In this document: piece after piece, positions 57,613 through 64,000 of the stretch | Layout: each line of letters begins with the position of its first letter | How positions within the stretch are numbered: the first letter of the stretch is position 1 | Assembly (NCBI GenBank): GCA_010015655.1 | Contig: ML976729.1 | Coordinates: 120,495-184,494, forward strand | Length of the DNA stretch: 64,000 nucleotides | Source of the DNA: Bimuria novae-zelandiae CBS 107.79 | Taxonomy: Eukaryota > Ascomycota > Dothideomycetes > Pleosporales > Didymosphaeriaceae | Direction of reading: 5' to 3' | The notes under the pieces: generated by a model | What the model was told of the DNA's origin: nothing | What the model saw: only the letters and a program-made list of their open reading frames with translations | Databases searched by the model: none | Made by a program: the position numbers and the translations under genes

Positions 57613-57636
57613 ATAAAATCTATAATAATATAAAAT
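57613..57636 (-). pseudogene. P4 transposase sliver between two retrotransposons
   Basis: With the neighbouring target duplications this 24-bp remnant reads FYIIIDFIN in the frame shared by both P4 halves. It corresponds to the helix after the second catalytic Asp of pogo transposases (DFINYC in P2). Confidence 0.7.
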
Positions 57637-57641
57637 CTATA

Positions 57642-57910
57642 TGTCGGATTAACAACTTTAACGGCCTTAGGCATGTTATAAGGAAGGTGCGTGTGCAGAG
57701 GAGCGAGCATTCTATTAATAGTTATTAAGGCCTCTATCGTGTTGCAAAACACTATGTGTATGGAGCGAACCCCATATGGGACTAGCTTCCATACCCCGCG
57801 ATATACTTCACTCCTTAGTAGATAGAACGAGAAAACAAGCATCGATCAACCTAATGTAACTTGTTATTAAGTATTTCCTTTTAGCACTAGTGTAACAAGT
57901 CCTCCTAATA
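57642..57910 (+). repeat. Copia C 5' LTR
   Basis: 269 bp. It matches 63268-63536 except for C/T and G/A changes; the end reads cctaata instead of cccgaca. Confidence 0.9.
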
Positions 57911-57989
57911 CTAATTAGTAATCGCGAGAAGCTATCACAGATAGTAAGGAAGAAGAGACAGGCTATTAATAACCTAACGTAAGAAATCT

Positions 57990-60900
57990 CAGGTTAATGT
58001 AGACTATACTAAAAACAGAGCAAGGCAGAGATAACACGAAGCACTCTTAACTAACCTCTAAAGCTACTAGTTTAGGCTAATCCGCGGACATAGAGCGCGT
58101 TAGTAACGTATTATAATTTACTATACAAACGTCTCTAGACGACTTAGTTACGTACACTAATACACGTCGGAAATAACCAACTAACAAGATAACTATATTA
58201 ATAATAAGTTAACACCGCTAGTATAATAGTAAATAACTAAAGTAGTAACAGCGTAGTAGATAATACTAATACTTAAGCTTAAGCTTAACTGCGCGATAAT
58301 TAGTTAAAGCATAGCTTAAGTAAACGCCAGGAAGCTGCTTCGCGCTAGGCTAAATACACTATAAAGTACCTTATAGGAGACTGCCTATATCTAGTAGCGC
58401 TAGAATCTGTTAACACATCTCTCTAGGATATACTTATACTAACAGACGCAGACGAGATGCACGCAATAACTTAGGTTACTAAAATTATCCATAATTATAA
58501 CATATTAATAGCCTAGGACGACGATCTATGTGCAGACTACTATTACGATTTTAAAGGATAAATAAAGGAGCTATTCTATAAGGTTAACTGTAATATACTA
58601 AAATTTCTAAAGATGGTCCTACGGCATAGAGGAGTCTATATAGGTAATAACCGCGCGAGGCTTGTTAATTCCCTCTATAATCTATCTACTCTAGAGAATA
58701 CTCCCGAATGGGACCCTGTAGAATTCCAAGCCACGATATTCGACCAACGATCGAAGGCATACAAGCGCCAATAGAACACACAACAGATAGCTCCTATAGC
58801 CGAGCAACAACCGCAGTAGGATAGCCCGCCAGCTGGTACACATGCATCGCAGTCATAGCTATAGCCACAGCAGCTAGAGCACTCGTAGCAAGACGGGTAG
58901 CAGCGAGAGTAATTATAGTAAAGCGAACAGCACGGAGTAGGACACAACGCTCGAAACTGATCTAAAATATAAAAGCTATAACTAATGCACTAGATAGATG
59001 AAATCTAACTACTAAGATAGGGCAATAATAGTTAATAACCGCACTTTATAAGTGGTGCGCTTAGAGAACCTTAGTCTTAGTAATAGTAGGAACAAGATAC
59101 GTAATTATAGTAATAATAACTATAAACATAGGTATGGCTGCTAGCAATTACATATCGCGAAATCACGCCATTTCTATAACAACCTGTGAACGGTGTACCG
59201 GGCAGACCACTGGAGCTACTACATAACCCGTATAAGACACTACCGCCGCGCTAGTCCCGTAATAACTAACTTAACGCTAACATAATCACGCAGTTCTCTA
59301 AGCTTTAGGATAATAATAAGAAATACACAGGAGATGTGTATAATCTACTTAATAATAAAATTAAGATCTTCTTTAGTATCTGTTAGCAGGTGGACATCTA
59401 TAAAGAGTAGTTCCACGCTGTGTTTCCCCGTATTCTTACTAGGCGAGTAGAGATATTCTATATATAAGTTATGGACAGAGGTGATAGCTTTTCTAATGCG
59501 TACACAGTAATTAAGAACCACTTTAATCACGACGTCCACTATTACTACTACTATATAGACTAGATAACTACAACCTTCGCCTGTACGCGCATAAAGAACC
59601 CTAATAAAAGCTTATATAAGGTGCTATAGATATTGCTTAATAAGCTATAATTATGCTAACGCGCGCTTAGTAAGAACTTTAAAAGTAAAAATACTTTACG
59701 TATAATTATTATTAACGCGTGCTAAGGAGTTCTAGAACTTAAAATAGCACTCTTTAAGCTAGCTATAATCTGCGAAGGACTCTTTGCAGACCTATAGTCT
59801 ATAGTTAAGACGCACCTTACACGTTAGTAAATAAGATAAATACTTATAGGGAGTGAGACAATCGCTATAGACTAGTACTACCTCGACCGCCGCTATAACA
59901 ATAGGAATAGAAGAACTTGAAGAGGATTTAGAGGCGAAGGCAGATTCGTAGGCGGATTTTAAGGAGGCTAAGGCAACAACTTGTAGATTAAGCATTTATA
60001 CACCATATCTCTAGTAAAGACATATACAGCAGAGACGTACCGTTATCACTGGCGTCGCAATTCCTTATTAAGGACCGATACACGCGATCTATGTACCAAG
60101 GAATCCTCCCTAATACAGGCGCCGCCAATGTATCTACAGTCGGTAAGGAACAGTACCTCGCACTCATACAGGAAGACCCAACGGTCACGATGGACACATC
60201 TACGGCAGGAAAAACGTCTATCAAATTCGGAAAAGGCAGTGTTACGGTGTCTATCGGCACCGCACAGATTCCGACAGAGATTGGAAAAATCGACTTTGAG
60301 GTGCTAGATGCGCCTACACCGTTCTTGCTATGCCTTGCGGACATAGACAGGCTAAAGGTCTACTTTAATAACACTATAGATGAGCTCGTCTAGGGTAATG
60401 TACGCATCCCCGTAATCCGCAAATAGGAATATCTATAGTTCTATCTTAACAAGAGAGAGCGTGCAACTGCATTTCTCACAAAGATAGAGTTAAGATGGCT
60501 CCATCGCCGTTTTAGACACCTAGCTGTTATAAGACTAGCTAGGCTCTTAAAAGATGCTAGTTATAATAACTTTAAAGAAAGAACTGTTAAGCAAATTATA
60601 AAGTTTTACTATTATTATTAACTTAATAGCTCTGCGCCGCGCCGCTTTAAGTTCACCCTTAAGGATAACTATTACTTTAACTACGAGATCCTTATAGATA
60701 TAATATACTTAAGAAGTAAGCCTATATTACATATAGTAGATTTAGCAACTTTGTTTTAAGGCGCAAAGTTTCTTAACGCTATTTTAGCTAAGGAGACATA
60801 GCAGGCACTACGGATGTTATAGATTAATACCTACTAAGGACTACTAGACATTCTTATATATAACGCAGGCACGAACTTCGCAAGTGCAGAATTTCGCGCA

Positions 60901-63250
60901 AAAGCAAAGATTATAGGAGTTATATGCAAATAAGTACCTACAGAGGCATATTAATCTATTGGCAAGATAGAGAGGTATCACGCGCCCCTGCACCGCGTAT
61001 AGGATATACTCTACGCTAAGCTTACTAGCACTATGTCTAATAAAGTAATTCTTTAGATAGCTATAAAAGCTGTTAATAACACAGCAGGCCCTAATAGTCT
61101 AGTCCTGACTTTACTTGTCTTTAGCGCATACCTACGTATAACCATAGAGTCACCGCTGTTACCGTCAATGGTCAAGCGTAGCGAGGCTATTTAAAAAGCG
61201 ATAAAAGAACTACGCAAGCTCACCACTAAACGCTAGGTTATAAATGCGTTGAACACTCGTAACGGACCTAATACCGCAGACATGCTTACGCTCCCGCTAC
61301 AAAGCGAGGTTTTAGTATAGAGAGAAAAGGATGGATAGAATAGCCCGTATAAAATCGCTACTATAGACGGCCATAACGTCACTGTCGACATGGTCAATGG
61401 CCTAACAACATTTCGGTCGATAGTTATCAAGCTATACTATAGACTAGACTACCTCTAAAGTAACCCTAATGCGCCGCAGCAGCAGCACGCGTCACCTATA
61501 GATATAATAGTGCTACTAGCAAAGTAACTACGCAAAAGAGGCCGCCCACTAGGATTAAGGAATAAGAGAAAGGCAAACGTTTATATTACTAAAAAGAAAA
61601 AGGCTAACCTTAAGCTCGCTATAAAGCTACGCAATAATAAAGTTATTATAATACTTAGCGCACTTTTTAAGGTATCTAATAATTAAGAGATTAGTAACCT
61701 AGTAGGCTATAAAGTATTTAAGTTTAAATAATATAATTAGGAAGTGTATAGTAGAATTTATATATTTAAGTCGCGTCTAGTGCAAGAAGTTAAAGGAAAG
61801 ATAACTAAGCCCTACAAAAAATCCTATCTTATTATCTAAGGATACCAGGACTATAGTAAGGAGGCTATCTTAACGTAATTTCTAACTATTTAACGCTATA
61901 GCTAGCGTGTAATTATAGCCTTAGCACCTATGCTCGTACAATATAGGATAAATCTTAAGCTCCGCGACATAACGCAGGCATATCTATAGGCGTAAATAAA
62001 TCTTAAGAGAATAATACTAGCACACCTCCCCACTAAGCTAGCACCTAGATATCTAGAGGGCACGCTGCTCCATGTAATTAAGCCGCTATATAGAATCACG
62101 GAAGCAGGAGTCCATTAGTGGACAACGTACCACAGACATCACTATAAGGAACTAGATATATCTACGTTAACATACGACCCATGCTTATTAGTAATAAATA
62201 GCAACGCAGATAACTTTGGCATAGTTAGTATATAGACTAATAATACCCTTATGCTTAGAACAGCCACATTCTTAGCGCATAAAGAGAAAATGCTTAAGAA
62301 GGCATAGTTTAGATTAAAGCTAAAGACTATACTAACACTAGACGCGCAACTAGACTTTAATAGCTACACACTTATAATAGATGCTAGTAATATAGATAAC
62401 TATAAAGCAACCCTAAACCTTAAGCAGAAAGGATAAGGAGAAAAGATTAAGCTTATAGACATTAATACTCATAATCGCGCGTAATAGTACACTAAACAGC
62501 GCGCCTGCAGGGCGTACATCGCATTAATATATTAACTAGAAGCGTCTTTTAACTTATCTATAGTAGCTTAAGCGTAGCAACCTTCTAATAAAGATATTAA
62601 GGCGCTTAACAAGCCCCTTAAATGGCAGATAGAGAATCTTAATCGTAGACTACGCTATATACCTATTACCCTTATTAACGCTAAGCTAATAGTATTCGTG
62701 GATAGCTCCTTTGCTAACAACAAGGACCTTAGCTCGTAGCTAGGCTTTACACTTATGCTTGTTAATAAGTCCACAGATAGTGATAATACCTTTATAATCT
62801 GCGGCAACATAATACACTATAGCTTAACAAAGTGTAAGCGTGTTACACGGAGCTTACTAGCCTCTAAGATCTACGGCATGGTTAACGGGTTTAACATAGG
62901 CATTGCTATTACTACTACTCTATAGATAATTATAAAGCGCCTTAGTCTGCCCGCAGTTCCCTTAGTCATTTGTACAGACTCGTACTCCCTATACGAGTGC
63001 CTTGTAAAGCTTACGACAACTAAGGAAAAGCGCCTTATAATTAACATTATAGCACTACGCTAGTTATACGAACGCCACGAGATTACAGAAATCTAATAGA
63101 TTAACGGCAAAGACAACCCTGCGGACGCTTTTACAAAGGCATCACTAAACCACGCCCTAGAACGATTTATTAATAGTAATAAGATAATAGTCTAAGTTAA
63201 GGGCTAGGTGTAGAGGCCGATACTCTCTGCCTAGCGCATTTAATATTAAG
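57990..63250 (+). pseudogene. Copia C gag-pol
   Basis: A degraded gag lies at about 58100-59000. The protease region at 60091-60393 is open (GILPNTGAANVSTVGKEQYL; the catalytic DTGA reads NTGA). The integrase has an HHCC-type segment (LRWLHRRFRHLAVIRLARLL) and a core to about 61220 (RYHAPLHRV). The reverse transcriptase is about 61750-62500 and the RNase H 62690-63160 (FVDSSFANNKDLSS, then DNPADAFTKASLNHALERF). Ty1/copia order. Many RIP stops; inactive. Confidence 0.8.
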
Positions 63251-63267
63251 AAAGAAAAGACTTCTAG

Positions 63268-63536
63268 TGTCGGATTAATAACTTTAACAGCCTTAGGCAT
63301 GTTATAAGGAAGGTGCGTGTGCAAAGGAGCGAGCATTCTGTTAATAGTTATTAAGGCCTCTATCGTGTTGCAAAACACTATGTGTATAGAGCGAACCCCA
63401 TATGGGACTAGCTTCCATACCCCGCGATATACTTCACTCCTCAGTAGATAGAACGAGAAAACAAGCATCGATTAACCCAATGTAACTCGTTATTAAGTAT
63501 TTCCTTTCAGCACTAGTGCAACAAGTCCTCCCGACA
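63268..63536 (+). repeat. Copia C 3' LTR
   Basis: 269 bp with TGTCGG and CCGACA termini, followed by CTATA. Confidence 0.9.
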
Positions 63537-63541
63537 CTATA

Positions 63542-64000
63542 CCTATTAAGAATTAATAGTTAATATAATTATCTAGCTTTGAACTTTATAAGGCGATTAA
63601 ACACTTATTAAAGCTATATAAGGCCTATCTAATTACTTAACTAGTTAGATTTAGATATAGTAATAAAGGCCTAATAGTGTTAAGGGTTAAGATCCTCAAC
63701 CTAGCTTGATTATATATTTGTAAAGGTGGCCTAATAGATTAGAGCTGGATCTAGGGCAGATCCGTTGGCGCATATACAGGCTATGAGCGATATCCACTCG
63801 CGGCTGCCATTCTGGATAGCTTGCCTTACAGCCTTGCTCTCGTACAGAGGCCTATCAAAGATCCTCTTTAAGCGAAAGGTGATGCCAAGTAGGATGCCGT
63901 TCTCGTCTATATTATAGATATCTTAAGTCTTAATCTAATACTGCTCTATCTTCTGCTATAGGAGGTCAAAGTAGAGCTTATATTTAGCTAAGAAATTATC
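63542..64000 (-). pseudogene. P4 pogo transposase, N-terminal half (continues past window)
   Basis: The minus strand reads KYKLYFDLL, DIYNIDENGILLGITFRLKR, GSREWISLIACICANGSALD and LLILNRYR. This is the DDE_1 core up to the second catalytic position, where Asp reads Asn. It is moderately RIP-damaged. The start codon is beyond base 64000. Confidence 0.8.

Larger units (their letters stand above)
57642..63536 (+). mobile_element. Copia C LTR retrotransposon, inserted in P4
   Basis: Two 269-bp LTRs lie at 57642-57910 and 63268-63536 (TGTCGG...CCGACA in the right copy). The CTATA duplication at 57637-57641 and 63537-63541 is exact. Total 5895 bp, read on the plus strand. Confidence 0.93.
42330..64000 (-). 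mobile_element. Pogo/Fot1-like DNA transposon P4, split by two retrotransposons, runs past window end
   Basis: The left end is near 42330 (terminal repeat with cgcgcc boxes, about 42345-42378; possible TA at 42328-42329). The flanking interior resembles that of P2. The transposase is on the minus strand, with its C-terminal half at 42420-43502, a sliver at 57613-57636 and its N-terminal half at 63542-64000. Gypsy C and Copia C fill the gaps. The right end is outside the window. Confidence 0.85.

Noticed and set aside
58675..58947. Minus-strand Cys/Tyr-rich 90-codon ORF
   Set aside because: It is antisense to the Gln-rich end of Copia C gag. The Cys/Tyr bias comes from the complementary repeats.
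1..64000. CRISPR arrays, tRNA or rRNA genes, or a bacterial-type defence island
   Set aside because: The DNA is fungal with spliced genes. No regularly spaced identical repeats and no tRNA- or rRNA-like sequence were recognised by eye.

Overview
The window is filamentous-fungal nuclear DNA. Genes have short GT-AG introns (46-59 bp) with CTAAC/CTGAC-type branch points. The transposons carry dense C-to-T/G-to-A decay: CAA/CAG codons have become TAA/TAG on either strand, and TpA is in excess. That is the signature of repeat-induced point mutation (RIP) in Pezizomycotina. A Dothideomycete is my best guess, from protein resemblance only. The layout is 'two-speed': GC-balanced gene islands alternate with AT-rich transposon blocks.

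Region by region: 1-694 is the end of a mariner-type element (M1). 695-2877 is an island with one intact three-exon class II aldolase-like gene. 2878-6943 is a pogo/Fot1-like element (P1) with a second one (P2, 4791-6929) inserted 12 bp from its right end. 7179-10537 is a fuller mariner copy (M2) with a transposase and a convergent accessory ORF. 10538-11553 is a small unique island. 11554-21009 is Gypsy A between two copia 3' fragments of opposite orientation. 21104-29843 is a pogo element (P3) interrupted inside its transposase by Gypsy B (22192-29055). 30231-42300 is the main gene island: a secreted streptogrisin-like serine protease (+), a Uso1/p115 vesicle tether (-), a Rat1/Xrn2 nuclear exoribonuclease (+, divergent from Uso1) and a decayed protein-kinase gene (-). 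From about 42330 past the window end lies a fourth pogo element (P4). It is split by Gypsy C (43503-57607, which itself holds Copia B, 50386-56015) and by Copia C (57642-63536).

The nesting is supported by matched LTRs and exact target-site duplications: TA for P1 and P2, TAAGC for Gypsy B, AGTTA for Gypsy C, TAATA for Copia B and CTATA for Copia C. For P3 and P4, removing the insertions reconnects the transposase reading frame. Intact host genes are only the aldolase-like gene, the protease, Uso1 and Rat1. The kinase, next to the right-hand transposon block, has a frameshift and two Trp-to-TGA changes that fit RIP leakage. No rRNA, tRNA or CRISPR was recognised. The less familiar content is the accessory coding capacity of the transposons: the convergent ORF of M1/M2, the antisense Cys-rich ORF in Gypsy B and the extra 3' region of Gypsy A. 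A boxed (internally duplicated) inverted-terminal-repeat design also recurs in unrelated pogo families.
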